DNA of 64,000 bases. Source: Paracoccus onchidii (lineage in GTDB: Bacteria > Pseudomonadota > Alphaproteobacteria > Rhodobacterales > Rhodobacteraceae). Under the pieces are notes generated by a model that was given only the letters and a program-made list of their open reading frames with translations, did no database searches and had not been told where the DNA came from. The position numbers and the translations under genes were made by a program. Shown in pieces: positions 35,815 through 45,005 of the stretch (its first letter is position 1; each line of letters opens with the position of its first letter). Where the stretch lies: contig NZ_JAQBIE010000015.1 in the NCBI RefSeq assembly GCF_028294535.1, forward strand, positions 1 through 64,000, given 5' to 3'.

Positions 35815-36659
35815 CCGCGAGGGTCTTTTCCGACACCCGGTGCCAGCTGGGCGAGGGGCCATTGTGGCACCCGCTGCGAGAGGAATTGTTCTGGTTCGAC
35901 ATATTGGGCCAATGCCTGATGGCCCGGCCCATGCAAGGCGAGGAACGCCGCTGGCAGTTCGACGAATATGTCAGCGCGGCAGGTTGGGTCGATCATCAGA
36001 GCCTGTTGCTTGCATCAGAGACCGGATTGTATCGTTTTGACATAGCGTCAGGACAACGCAGCCTGATTGTCCCGCTTGAGGCCGACAACCCCGTGACGCG
36101 CTCCAATGACGGGCGGGCCGATCCATGGCGCGGGTTCTGGATAGGCACGATGGGCAAGAATGCCGAACCGGAGGCTGGTGCGATCTATCGCTTTTACGAG
36201 GGTGAACTGCGCAAGCTGGTTTCGGGCATGACGATCACGAATGCGATCTGTTTCGCGCCGGACAAGACGCAGGCATATTATGTGGATACGGCCAAAGGTC
36301 AGGTCATGCGACAACCCCTGAACCGGGAAAACGGCTGGCCCGATGGGGCCCCGTCGGTCTATCTCGATTTCTCGGGTCAGGATGTCGGGGCAGACGGGGC
36401 CGTCACGGACCGGGACGGATGTTTCTGTGTGGCGCTTTGGGGGGGCGCGCGCGTCGAATGCTATGATGGTCAGGGGATCTTGCGCAATCGTGTCGAGCTA
36501 CCGGCATCGCAGGCGACCTGCCCGGCCTTTGGCGGCGAAGGCATGAAGACGATGTTCGTGACCAGCGCCGCCAAGGATGACGAGATGCAGGGCGCAGGCA
36601 TGACCTTTGCGGTCGAAACCACGGTCGCGGGCAATCCCGAGCCGCGGGTAAGGCTGTAA
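35811..36659 (+). CDS. SMP-30/gluconolactonase-family sugar lactonase
   Basis: The 282-residue beta-propeller protein has [19 protein letters not shown] (about 13-31), whose Glu binds the divalent metal. [19 protein letters not shown] (about 97-115) and [20 protein letters not shown] (about 198-217) supply the Asn and Asp ligands. It should hydrolyse the lactone made by the dehydrogenase, here probably galactonolactone, to the acid. It overlaps dgoA by 4 bases and is two bases before the GH42 gene. Confidence 0.9.
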   Translation: MTARVFSDTRCQLGEGPLWHPLREELFWFDILGQCLMARPMQGEERRWQFDEYVSAAGWVDHQSLLLASETGLYRFDIASGQRSLIVPLEADNPVTRSNDGRADPWRGFWIGTMGKNAEPEAGAIYRFYEGELRKLVSGMTITNAICFAPDKTQAYYVDTAKGQVMRQPLNRENGWPDGAPSVYLDFSGQDVGADGAVTDRDGCFCVALWGGARVECYDGQGILRNRVELPASQATCPAFGGEGMKTMFVTSAAKDDEMQGAGMTFAVETTVAGNPEPRVRL

Positions 36660-36661
36660 CC

Positions 36662-38596
36662 ATGATGAACAGAGAGCTGGGGGTTTGCTACTATCCCGAA
36701 CACTGGCCGCAAGAGCAATGGGCCGAAGATGCCCGCCGCATGTCGGATCTTGGGTTGAAATGGGTGCGTATCGGGGAATTTGCCTGGTCACGGATCGAGC
36801 CAAGGCCGGGGCAATTTGATTGGGAATGGCTGGATCGGGCGATCGAGGTGCTGGGCGCGCATGGCTTGCGTGTCGTATTGGGAACGCCTACGGCGACGCC
36901 TCCGAAATGGGTCCTCGATCGACATCCGGACATGCTGGCCGTTGATGCGGATGGCAGGCCCCGGAAATTCGGGTCGCGCCGACATTACTGTTTCAGCCAT
37001 CAAGGCTATCGCGAGGAATCGGCCCGGATTGTCACCGAATTTGTACGCCGATACGGGCGCAGCCCCCATGTCGGGGCATGGCAGACGGACAATGAATACG
37101 GATGCCACGATACCGTCCTGTCCTATTCGGAAGCGGCGCGCCGGGCATTTCGCGACTGGTTGCGCGCACGCTTTGCCGCGCCAGATCGCAACGACGGAGA
37201 CATCGGCGCGCTGAACCGGGCGTGGGGCAATATCTTCTGGTCGATGGAATATGACGATTTTGACGATATCGACCTGCCCAACCTGACGGTCACCGAACCG
37301 AACCCTGCACATGCGCTTGCGTTCAGGCGGTTCAGTTCCGATCAGGTGGCCAGCTACAATCAGATGCAGGCACAGATCATCCGCCAGCATTCCGATGCGC
37401 CGATTTCACACAACTATATGGGGCGCGTGACCGAGTTTGATCACTACAAGGTCGGGGCGGATCTGGATATCGCGACCTGGGACAGCTATCCGCTGGGGTT
37501 TCTGGAAGATCGCGTCGGTGCCACGGCCGAGATGCAGCGCCGGTTCGCGCGTCAAGGGGATCCGGATTTTCAGGCGTTTCATCACGACCTTTACCGGGCG
37601 GTCGGACGTGGCCGTTGGTGGGTGATGGAACAGCAGCCCGGACCGGTGAACTGGGCACCATACAATCCGGCGCCTGCGCCCGGAATGGTGCGTCTGTGGA
37701 CCTGGGAGGCGTTTGCACATGGCGCCGAGGCCGTCTGTTTCTTCCGTTGGAGGCAGGCCCCTTTCGCGCAGGAACAGATGCATGCCGGCCTGTTGCGTCC
37801 AGACAATGCCGAGGCCGAGGCGCTGCCCGAGATACGTCAGGTCGCCGCCGAGATCGCCGAGGCCGCCCGGGTACAGCCTTCTTCGGCTTCAGTGGCGTTG
37901 ATCTTTGACTATGATGCGGAATGGGCGTGGGACGTGCAGCCTCATGGCAAGGGTTTGTCCTATTTCGGGCTTGTGCTGGATCATTATCGGGCGTTGCGCC
38001 GCGCCGGCCTTTCGGTCGATATTGTCCCCCCCGAGGTCGATGCGATCGAGGGATATCGGCTGGTTCTCGCACCGGGTTTGATGCATACGCCCCCGGCATT
38101 GAAAGAGGCATTGAAGGGCAGCGATGCGACCGTATTGCTTGGGCCGCGTAGCGGAGCGCGTGATGCCCATATGTCGATACCGGTGCCGCTGCCGCCCGCG
38201 ATGCCGGGGTTTGATGTCACCGTCAGCCGATGCGAAAGCCTGCGACCTGATATGCCCGAGGCGATTGACGGTGGCGGATGTATACTGGGATATCGTGAAC
38301 ATCTGGACAGTTCCGCGCCGGCGTTGTTGTCAGATGAACTGGGGCGCGCCGTTGCCATCGAAGAAGGCAACCTGATCTATATGGGGGCGTGCGGAGATCG
38401 GGCCGCGCTGGATCGGTTGGTCGCCATCTTGTGTGAACGCGCCGATCTTCCTTGTGCCAACTTGTCCGATGGGGTGCGTTGTCGCGACACGGCGGCTGAA
38501 CGTTTCTGGTTCAATTACAATCTGGAACCCATTGATCTTGACGGGGTGGGGCATCTGCCCGCCTGCGGGGTTCTGCGCCAAAAGCTGTGGGCCTGA
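36662..38596 (+). CDS. GH42 beta-galactosidase
   Basis: The 644-residue protein shows the GH42 barrel from residue 6 ([21 protein letters not shown], split). The acid/base glutamate is in [11 protein letters not shown] (about 140-150) and the nucleophile glutamate in [13 protein letters not shown] (about 319-331). The trimerisation and C-terminal domains follow to a normal end. No signal peptide, so it acts on imported beta-galactosides. Together with GH36 it lets one operon release galactose from either anomer. It is the last gene; a convergent hairpin follows. Confidence 0.95.
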   Translation: MMNRELGVCYYPEHWPQEQWAEDARRMSDLGLKWVRIGEFAWSRIEPRPGQFDWEWLDRAIEVLGAHGLRVVLGTPTATPPKWVLDRHPDMLAVDADGRPRKFGSRRHYCFSHQGYREESARIVTEFVRRYGRSPHVGAWQTDNEYGCHDTVLSYSEAARRAFRDWLRARFAAPDRNDGDIGALNRAWGNIFWSMEYDDFDDIDLPNLTVTEPNPAHALAFRRFSSDQVASYNQMQAQIIRQHSDAPISHNYMGRVTEFDHYKVGADLDIATWDSYPLGFLEDRVGATAEMQRRFARQGDPDFQAFHHDLYRAVGRGRWWVMEQQPGPVNWAPYNPAPAPGMVRLWTWEAFAHGAEAVCFFRWRQAPFAQEQMHAGLLRPDNAEAEALPEIRQVAAEIAEAARVQPSSASVALIFDYDAEWAWDVQPHGKGLSYFGLVLDHYRALRRAGLSVDIVPPEVDAIEGYRLVLAPGLMHTPPALKEALKGSDATVLLGPRSGARDAHMSIPVPLPPAMPGFDVTVSRCESLRPDMPEAIDGGGCILGYREHLDSSAPALLSDELGRAVAIEEGNLIYMGACGDRAALDRLVAILCERADLPCANLSDGVRCRDTAAERFWFNYNLEPIDLDGVGHLPACGVLRQKLWA

Positions 38597-38603
38597 TTAC
38601 GTG

Positions 38604-38619
38604 ATGGCGGCTGCCATCA
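38604..38619. terminator. Small convergent hairpin
   Basis: GATGGC (38604-38609) pairs with GCCATC (38614-38619) between the ends of the GH42 gene and the convergent HTH gene, touching the latter's last codons. Weak terminator candidate. Confidence 0.35.
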
Positions 38620-39606
38620 TGCGGCGGCCGTCCAGAGCCGGAAGCGCTTGGTTCCGGTGACCTCGCGGACAAGACCCATTGCCAAAAACCTGCCCAGCAG
38701 ACGTTCGGCGGTGTCACGGCTGATGCCGGCATGTTCTTCGACCATCGCCGTGGTCATCAGGGGTTGCGCGGCCAAAGCGTGAATGACGCGCAGGGGATTG
38801 CTGCCCTTGATGCGGTCCGTGCGCTCGGCCGCCGTTCTTGCCCAGCTGTTGACGCGTTGCAGCTGTTGTCTTGCTTCGGCGGCGCCTTCAGTAACGGCGG
38901 AAAGGTGGCGCAACAACCTGTCATCAGGGTCGCCGCCATCGATCCAAACCCTGCGGCCATGTCGCCCAAGCGGTACGAAGCTCAGCGTTTCACAGCATTC
39001 GGCCATCGCCCGCCCTGTCCAGACCGCCGCTTCGGTCAGGTCATCTGTCGGGGACAGATCGGCCAATCGCCACAGGATTCGTGTCACCGGTGATCGGGCC
39101 AAAGGATGTAATTCGGTAAATTCCGCAAGCTTTTCGGAAAATTCATGCGCGGCCTCGTCCAGTTCTTCCCCGGCGGGGCGCAGCGCCATTGCCTCGGTCA
39201 GACGGCTGACTTCGGATTTTCGCAATCCGAGGAAATCGCGAATGTCCTCTAGCCGTCCTTGCCCTTCAAGCCGCCGCAAGGCCCATCTTGCCAGATGCAT
39301 GGCGTCCAGATCGGTATCCACCCGTGCCTGCATGATGTCACGGCCGATCTCTTCGCGCCGTACCGGGCTGCCTTGCGCCCATAGCATCGCCTCGACTTCC
39401 GTAAGGGCGAGGCGGCGGATCGCACCGGCGCGATTTGCGGCGGACATTTCGCTGATCAGCGCATCCAGGCGCCCAACCGCCAATGCTGCCGCTGCAAGCT
39501 GAGTTGCACATCTTGCCTGCGCAGAAAACCATGGCGTGGCGGGCACCGCATCTTGATGCTGCGCAAGTGGAAGCGGTGGCGCGAAGGGCGGGGTGTCGTG
39601 ATCCAT
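38617..39606 (-). CDS. RHE_PE00001-family protein (DUF1612 plus HTH)
   Basis: With ATG 39606 the product has 329 residues; the longer frame from 39690 has a poor leader. It matches the layout of a family best known from rhizobial plasmids. An N-terminal Fic-like/DUF1612 stretch (LAVGRLDALISEM, EVEAMLWAQGSPV, about 44-85) is followed by a middle helical domain. A C-terminal helix-turn-helix (HALAAQPLMTTAMVEEHAGISRDTAERLL) ends the protein. Function is unknown; a link to plasmid biology is only by occurrence. It is single, and unrelated to the sugar operons on either side. Confidence 0.65.
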   Translation of the reverse strand: MDHDTPPFAPPLPLAQHQDAVPATPWFSAQARCATQLAAAALAVGRLDALISEMSAANRAGAIRRLALTEVEAMLWAQGSPVRREEIGRDIMQARVDTDLDAMHLARWALRRLEGQGRLEDIRDFLGLRKSEVSRLTEAMALRPAGEELDEAAHEFSEKLAEFTELHPLARSPVTRILWRLADLSPTDDLTEAAVWTGRAMAECCETLSFVPLGRHGRRVWIDGGDPDDRLLRHLSAVTEGAAEARQQLQRVNSWARTAAERTDRIKGSNPLRVIHALAAQPLMTTAMVEEHAGISRDTAERLLGRFLAMGLVREVTGTKRFRLWTAAA

Positions 39607-39705
39607 CAGGTCCGATCGGTCATTTTGGCGACCGACATGATAGCGGTTTTGCGGGCAAGCGAAATGCCTCACTGATTTGTGGGTTATCAATATCTCCGCC
39701 TGACC

Positions 39706-40725
39706 TCAGGCGGCAGGATGTTCCCTGACCGCACAGCTTGTGGCGCCCTGGGTCAGTTCTCCATGCACCAGCAATTCCGCATATTGCGCCATGGGTGCGC
39801 GAATGCGGCGGATCAATGTTTCGGCAAGGGTCTGGCCCAGTGAATAGGGCCGGATCGAAATTGTGGTCAAGGGCACGGCTGCCAACGCGGCTTCTTCGAT
39901 GCCGTCAAAGCCGACGATGGAAATATCCTCGCCCGGCCGCAGCCCGGCCCGGGAAAGGGCCAGTGACGCCCCAAGGGCGATCATGTCGCCGTTGCACACA
40001 ATCGCCGTGATCTCGGGGTGCTCGCGGTGGAGCTGTTGAAAGGCGACCATTCCTGCCTTGCGGCTATCCTCGCATGGCCAGACAATTTGCGCGGCCAAGC
40101 CGCGCTGGGTCATGATCTCGCGATATCCGGCAATGCGGTCGCGGCGGGATTCCACGTCAAGATTGCCGCCCAGATAAGCGATGTGGCGATGTCCCAGATC
40201 GGCAAGATGGGCGGTGGCGATGCGCGTAGCGGCGCTGTTGTGCACACCTACGTGATCCGCGGCATGATTGGGCGCGTGGCGCAGAAAGGTGACATTCGGC
40301 ACAGCATGGGCACGCAACAGGGCCACGGTTTCCGGGGGCGTGTCCAGTGCGGGCACCCACATCAGACCGGCGCGGGTGTTGCGAACCAGCAGTTCGATCT
40401 GTCGGCGCTGGCGCGTGGCGTCGTCCCGGCTATCAAGAACCGATGCCAGATACCCCTGACTGTCCAGATAATCGGTCACGCCGCTGACCACTTCGGCGTT
40501 GAACGGGTTTGACACATGGTGAACCAGCAACCCCACTTCGCGAACCTCGCCCGAACGCATCGATGCAGCCCGACCGTCCGGGACATAGTTCAGACGTTGC
40601 GCGGCATTCAGGACCTTTTCACGTGTCTCTTCCGAGATACGCCCAACGCCGCGCAGAACCTGGCTGGCGGTGGCAACCGACACGGCAGCTTCGGCGGCAA
40701 CAGATCTGAGCGTCGGTTTCTTCAT
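39706..40725 (-). CDS. LacI-family repressor of the mannosylglycerate-type operon
   Basis: The 339-residue protein has a LacI helix-turn-helix (TLRSVAAEAAVSVATASQVL, about 4-23), hinge GRAASMRSGEVREVGLLV and a periplasmic-binding-protein-like effector domain ending in SIRPYSLGQTLAETLI. It is divergent from the ABC operon that starts at 40930. The 18-bp perfect palindrome at 40826-40843 overlaps that operon's promoter and is its likely operator. The effector is probably the imported glycoside or a product of it. Confidence 0.88.
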   Translation of the reverse strand: MKKPTLRSVAAEAAVSVATASQVLRGVGRISEETREKVLNAAQRLNYVPDGRAASMRSGEVREVGLLVHHVSNPFNAEVVSGVTDYLDSQGYLASVLDSRDDATRQRRQIELLVRNTRAGLMWVPALDTPPETVALLRAHAVPNVTFLRHAPNHAADHVGVHNSAATRIATAHLADLGHRHIAYLGGNLDVESRRDRIAGYREIMTQRGLAAQIVWPCEDSRKAGMVAFQQLHREHPEITAIVCNGDMIALGASLALSRAGLRPGEDISIVGFDGIEEAALAAVPLTTISIRPYSLGQTLAETLIRRIRAPMAQYAELLVHGELTQGATSCAVREHPAA

Positions 40726-40818
40726 TCTTGTCCAGCAGATTTATCGTTCTATCACCGTGAGCGAAATTTTCGGTCAATACTAGCGGTTATCCTGACGAAT
40801 ATCCAACAATGAAAGTAT

Positions 40819-40847
40819 TTGACAGTGGTATAACGTTATACCATGCT
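40819..40847 (+). promoter_or_regulatory. Promoter and palindromic operator of the mannosylglycerate-type operon
   Basis: TTGACA (40819-40824) is followed by the perfect 18-bp palindrome TGGTATAACGTTATACCA (40826-40843), which fills the spacer. A weak -10 (CATGCT, 40842-40847) lies at 17-base spacing. A LacI-type repressor bound here would block RNA polymerase. Confidence 0.75.
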
Positions 40848-40929
40848 TAAAGGCATGGGAATCGCTGCTCGGGGCAAAGGGGGCGGTGATCGTGACTGTT
40901 GCGGCATATGGCCGCTTGGGAGGAAGAAG

Positions 40930-42195
40930 ATGACTTCATTCAAGACATTTCTTGGCGCTGTTTCGGGACTGGCGCTGACCTTTGGCGCGGTTTCCGCCCA
41001 GGCCGAGGTTCTGTTCTGGTCCACGCAGGCTCAGCCGGTTGAGGAAACCCAGAAGATGCGCGACGAGGTGGTCGCGGGTTTTGAGCCGGGCGTTGATTAT
41101 CAGGCGCCGGAAACCGGCCCATGGCTGACCCGCGCCCAGGCCGAGCTGTCGGCGGGTTCGGGTGCGGTGGGCATTCTGGGCGGCCTGCATGGCGACCTGA
41201 CGGCGGTTCGGGGTGGGCTGTCGGATTTGGGCGATATTGATATTTCGGCAATTCCGGCTGATCTTGCCGCATTCGGCAAGCTGGAAACCGATCAACAAAA
41301 ATACATTCCCTGGATGCAGGCCACCTTCCTGATGGTCGCCAACAAGAAGGCGTTGGACTATCTGCCCGAGGGGGCTGATCTGAATGCGCTGAGCTATGAT
41401 CAGCTGATCGAATGGTCCAGGGCGATGGCGGAAGGCGAGGGATCACCCAAGTTCGGCTTTCCGGCTGGCCCCAAGGGGCTGAAACACCGGTTTTTCCAAG
41501 GGTTCCTGCTGCCCAGCTATTCCGGCTCGACCGTGACGGAATTCCGCTCGGCCGAAGCGGAAGAGGCCTGGGGCAAGTTCCGCGACCTGTGGCAGTATAC
41601 CAATCCTGCCTCGACCAACTACAATTTCATGCAGGAGCAACTGGTCAATGACGAAGTCTGGCTGACCTTTGATCATATTGCCCGGATTTCCGAGGCGTTC
41701 AATTCGCGGCCAGATGATTTCGTTGCCTTCCCCGTTCCCTCGGGACCGAAAGGCCGTGGTTTCATGACCGTGGTCGCGGGGATGGGTGTGCCCGAAACCG
41801 CGCCGGACAAGGATGAGGCCAAGGCATTGATCGAATACATGCTGAAGCCGGAAACCCAGATCGCGACCCTCCGCGCAACCAATTTCTATCCGGTGGTTGC
41901 GGTGGATCTGCCTGAAGATGTTCCGGCATCGGTCAAGGCCTCCGGTCCGGCGATCGAGGCGATGACATCGGCCGAAGATGCGCTGCCGGTCTTGCTGCCG
42001 ATGGGGATGGGGGATCTGAACGGTCAGTTCAATCAAGTCTATGTCGACACGTTCGAGCAGATCGTTCTGGCCGGTCGCGACATTCGCCCGACCCTTGAAC
42101 AACAGGCCGAGGCCCTGCGCGCGCTGATGAACCAGGCCGAGGCACCTTGTTGGCTGCCGGACGCGCCTTCCCAGGGGGCTTGCCCGGTCAACTGA
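40930..42195 (+). CDS. ABC transporter solute-binding protein (mannosyl/glucosylglycerate candidate)
   Basis: ATG 40930 after GGGAGGAAG gives 421 residues with a signal peptide cleaved after VSAQA (about residue 23). The protein is a family 1 sugar-binding protein, but lacks close resemblance to maltose or galactoside binders that I can name. It ends with a Cys pair (APCWLPDAPSQGACPVN) that may form a disulfide. The operon encodes an MGH1-like hydrolase, a mannose-type isomerase and glycerate kinase, so a glycosylglycerate is the best ligand guess. A longer frame from 40843 overlaps the operator and is rejected. Confidence 0.88.
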   Translation: MTSFKTFLGAVSGLALTFGAVSAQAEVLFWSTQAQPVEETQKMRDEVVAGFEPGVDYQAPETGPWLTRAQAELSAGSGAVGILGGLHGDLTAVRGGLSDLGDIDISAIPADLAAFGKLETDQQKYIPWMQATFLMVANKKALDYLPEGADLNALSYDQLIEWSRAMAEGEGSPKFGFPAGPKGLKHRFFQGFLLPSYSGSTVTEFRSAEAEEAWGKFRDLWQYTNPASTNYNFMQEQLVNDEVWLTFDHIARISEAFNSRPDDFVAFPVPSGPKGRGFMTVVAGMGVPETAPDKDEAKALIEYMLKPETQIATLRATNFYPVVAVDLPEDVPASVKASGPAIEAMTSAEDALPVLLPMGMGDLNGQFNQVYVDTFEQIVLAGRDIRPTLEQQAEALRALMNQAEAPCWLPDAPSQGACPVN

Positions 42196-42208
42196 TCTCC
42201 GGACCGGC

Positions 42209-42232
42209 GGCGCGGCCCTGACCGGCCGCGCC
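42209..42232 (+). terminator. Intercistronic hairpin after binding-protein gene
   Basis: GGCGCGGCC (42209-42217) pairs perfectly with GGCCGCGCC (42224-42232) around CTGACC, 13 bases after the stop codon. It sits between binding protein and permease, as in the other transporter operons here. Confidence 0.6.
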
Positions 42233-42274
42233 CGACAACCCGAAACCCAGCCAGCCTGACATCACGGGGTCATC

Positions 42275-43117
42275 ATGCCGCGCTATCTACCGTATTTGCT
42301 GTTGCTGCCGGCAACAGTGTTTCTGATCATCTTTTTTCTGTATCCCTTTACGCAGGTCGCCATAGAGAGCGTGACCTCGAACGGGGAATGGAGCCTTGCC
42401 AATTTCCAGAAGGCGACAAGCCACTGGAAGTTCGGCGAAGCCTTCAAGAACACGATGCTGCTCGCTGCGCTGGTGGTGCCGATCCAGCTTGTGATGTCGC
42501 TGACAATGGCAACGGTCGTGCAAAAGTTGCAAAAGGGCCGCAGCGCGATCCTGTATATCTTTGCAATTCCTCTGGGGATTTCGGATCTGGCCGCCGGTCT
42601 TATCTGGCTGTCCATCTTCGAGCAATCCGGGTTCCTGAACAGCATGTTGGTGGGGCTTGGCCTGATCGAACAGCCGATCCTTTACCTCAGCTATCAATCG
42701 CCCTGGATCATCCTGTTTGCTATCGTTCTGGCCGAGGTCTGGCGTGCGACCGCCATCATGATGGTGATCATCGTCGCGGGGCTGGGACTGATCCCGCGAG
42801 AATATGGCGAGGCAGCCGAGGTGTTTGGTGCCACGCGCTGGCAGCGGTTCTACAAGGTCACGTTGCCGATGCTGCGCCCGTCACTGCAAACGGCGCTGAT
42901 CTTGCGGGTTATTCTGGCGTTCGAGGTGTTTGCAGTGGTCATTGCCTTGGGCGGCACCCAGATGCCAGTGCTGATGAGTGAAACCTTCAACTGGCAGTTC
43001 AACTTGCAGGACCGTGGAGTTGCCGCAGCCTATGCCATGGTGATCCTGGCGGTTTCGGTTCTGTTCACCCTGATCATTCTGCGTGCATTGCACGTCCCAA
43101 AGGAGGCACGGACATGA
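42275..43117 (+). CDS. Sugar ABC transporter permease (MalF-like)
   Basis: The 280-residue protein has six membrane segments from residue 4 (YLPYLLLLPATVFLIIFFLY). The coupling loop EYGEAAEVFGATRWQRFYKV is at about 173-192. It overlaps the next permease gene by 4 bases. CUT1-type subunit of the glycosylglycerate-candidate transporter. Confidence 0.92.
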   Translation: MPRYLPYLLLLPATVFLIIFFLYPFTQVAIESVTSNGEWSLANFQKATSHWKFGEAFKNTMLLAALVVPIQLVMSLTMATVVQKLQKGRSAILYIFAIPLGISDLAAGLIWLSIFEQSGFLNSMLVGLGLIEQPILYLSYQSPWIILFAIVLAEVWRATAIMMVIIVAGLGLIPREYGEAAEVFGATRWQRFYKVTLPMLRPSLQTALILRVILAFEVFAVVIALGGTQMPVLMSETFNWQFNLQDRGVAAAYAMVILAVSVLFTLIILRALHVPKEART

Positions 43118-43947
43118 GCGATACCGCCACTGTCGCGCCCTCGGTCCGCAAGGCTGGCCGCTGGGTCTTTGTCAGCGGGATCGTGCTGCTTTGCGTCTGG
43201 ACGCTACTGCCGATCTATCTATTGATGGTCAATGCGCTGTCCACACCCGAAGAAGTGAACGGATTCCCCAAGTCGTTCATCCCGTCTTTCGATTTGTCGT
43301 CACTGCGCTTTTTCCTTGAATTCGAGGGGGTTCTGAACGCGCTGTGGAATTCGATCCGGGTCGCGGTCGTCACCATGATCCTGTCGATCGGCTTTGGTGC
43401 CCCGGCCGGATATGCACTGTCGCGGTTCGATTTTCCCGGCAAGGAGGTCTTTCGCTTTCTTGTGGTCATGACGCGGGCCTTCCCGCTGCCCTTGTTGGCG
43501 CTGCCCCTGGCGGTCATGTTCCTGCGCGTCGGCCTTGATGACTCGGTGCTTGGATTGGCGCTGGTCCATACGACACTTGCGCTGCCATTTGCCGTGCTGA
43601 TCACCTATTCGCTGTTCTCGGGTATTCCCTTCGAACTGGAAGAAGCCGCTTTCACACTGGGTTGCACGCGTTTTCAGGCGTTTCGCAAGGTTGTGCTGCC
43701 CCTGGCGGCCCCCGGCATCGCCGCCAGCGCGGTCTTTGCCTTCGTGATTTCCTGGAACGAGGTTTTCGCGGCCGCCGTGCTGACGATCAAGAACCGTACC
43801 CTTACCGCCTTTCTCATGCAATCGCTGGACTGGTCCCCGCTGCACCTAAAATTTGCCGGTGCCGCCGCGCTTGTCCTTCCCGCCCTCATCTTCATCTTCG
43901 CAGTCAGGAAATACCTGTTCGCGATGTGGGGCATAGCAAACCGATAG
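43114..43947 (+). CDS. Sugar ABC transporter permease (MalG-like)
   Basis: The 277-residue protein has six membrane segments and the loop ELEEAAFTLGCTRFQAFRKV (about 173-192). It overlaps the upstream permease and lies 9 bases before the ATPase gene, so subunit stoichiometry is coupled. It should form the channel with the product of 42275-43117. Confidence 0.92.
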   Translation: MSDTATVAPSVRKAGRWVFVSGIVLLCVWTLLPIYLLMVNALSTPEEVNGFPKSFIPSFDLSSLRFFLEFEGVLNALWNSIRVAVVTMILSIGFGAPAGYALSRFDFPGKEVFRFLVVMTRAFPLPLLALPLAVMFLRVGLDDSVLGLALVHTTLALPFAVLITYSLFSGIPFELEEAAFTLGCTRFQAFRKVVLPLAAPGIAASAVFAFVISWNEVFAAAVLTIKNRTLTAFLMQSLDWSPLHLKFAGAAALVLPALIFIFAVRKYLFAMWGIANR

Positions 43948-43956
43948 GAGCCGAAC

Positions 43957-45003
43957 ATGGCCGAGATCCAGATCAAGGGCGTCGCCAAGTCATTCGGGGC
44001 CTTTACCGCCCTGCACTCTGTCGACATGACCATTTCCGACCGCGAATTCATGGTGCTTTTGGGTGCCTCGGGATGTGGCAAGACCACATTGCTGCGCATC
44101 ATTGCCGGACTTGAGACCCCGACCAAGGGCGAGGTGTGGATTGGCGGGCGGCGCGTTGACCACCTGCCGCCGAAGGAACGCGGCATCGCCATGGTGTTCC
44201 AGAACTATGCCGTCTTTCCGCATCTGACCGTGTTCGAGAACATCGCCTTCGGGTTGCGGATGCAGAAAATGCCACAGGCCGAGGTGCAGCGCCGCGTGCA
44301 CCGCTGCGCTGAGCTGATGCATATCGAACAGTTGCTCAAGCGGTATTCGGGTCAGCTGTCGGGGGGGCAACGTCAACGTGTGGCAGTTGCCCGCGCGCTG
44401 GCCATGGAACCGGAGGTGATCCTGATGGATGAGCCATTGTCCAATCTGGACGCGCTCTTGCGTCTTGAAATGCGTTCGGAACTGAAAGGGGTGCTGGCTG
44501 AATCCAAGACGACAGCAATCTATGTGACCCATGATCAGGTCGAAGCGATGAGCCTGGCCGACAGGATTTCTGTCATGAATGGCGGGCATATCGTGCAATC
44601 CGCCGACCCCGTCGAAGTGTATCGCAACCCGGCCGCACGTTTTGTCGCCGGGTTCATCGGCAATCCGCCCATGAATTTCCTGCCGGCGGAAAAGGTCGGG
44701 TCAGGGCGCTATCGCGTCGCGGGAACCGATGTAGCGGGGCCGGACACAGATACCCGGATCGATTACGCGATTCGCCCCGAGGATCTGACCCTTGCCGAGC
44801 CCGGGCAGGGACTGGCCGCAACCATTCGCGTCGTTGAACCGCTTGGCGCCCACACATTGGTGACCTGTGATGTCGATGGCGCCTCGTTCCGCGCGGTGAT
44901 CGACAGCGATTCCCGCGTTAATCCGGGCGACAGGCTAAGCCTGGCCCCCATGGCTGACCGTGTGCGCTGGTTTGACAAGGAAACCGGCCTTTCGGTCCAA
45001 TAA
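43957..45003 (+). CDS. Sugar ABC transporter ATPase (UgpC/MalK type)
   Basis: The 348-residue protein has Walker A GASGCGKTT (about 36-44), signature LSGGQRQRV, Walker B VILMDEP and a TOBE domain with AIRPEDLTLAE. Unlike the galactoside transporter, this operon carries its own ATPase in line. A GGAG-type site (ATAGGAGCCGAAC) precedes ATG 43957. The next gene starts two bases after the stop. Confidence 0.93.
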   Translation: MAEIQIKGVAKSFGAFTALHSVDMTISDREFMVLLGASGCGKTTLLRIIAGLETPTKGEVWIGGRRVDHLPPKERGIAMVFQNYAVFPHLTVFENIAFGLRMQKMPQAEVQRRVHRCAELMHIEQLLKRYSGQLSGGQRQRVAVARALAMEPEVILMDEPLSNLDALLRLEMRSELKGVLAESKTTAIYVTHDQVEAMSLADRISVMNGGHIVQSADPVEVYRNPAARFVAGFIGNPPMNFLPAEKVGSGRYRVAGTDVAGPDTDTRIDYAIRPEDLTLAEPGQGLAATIRVVEPLGAHTLVTCDVDGASFRAVIDSDSRVNPGDRLSLAPMADRVRWFDKETGLSVQ

Positions 45004-45005
45004 AG

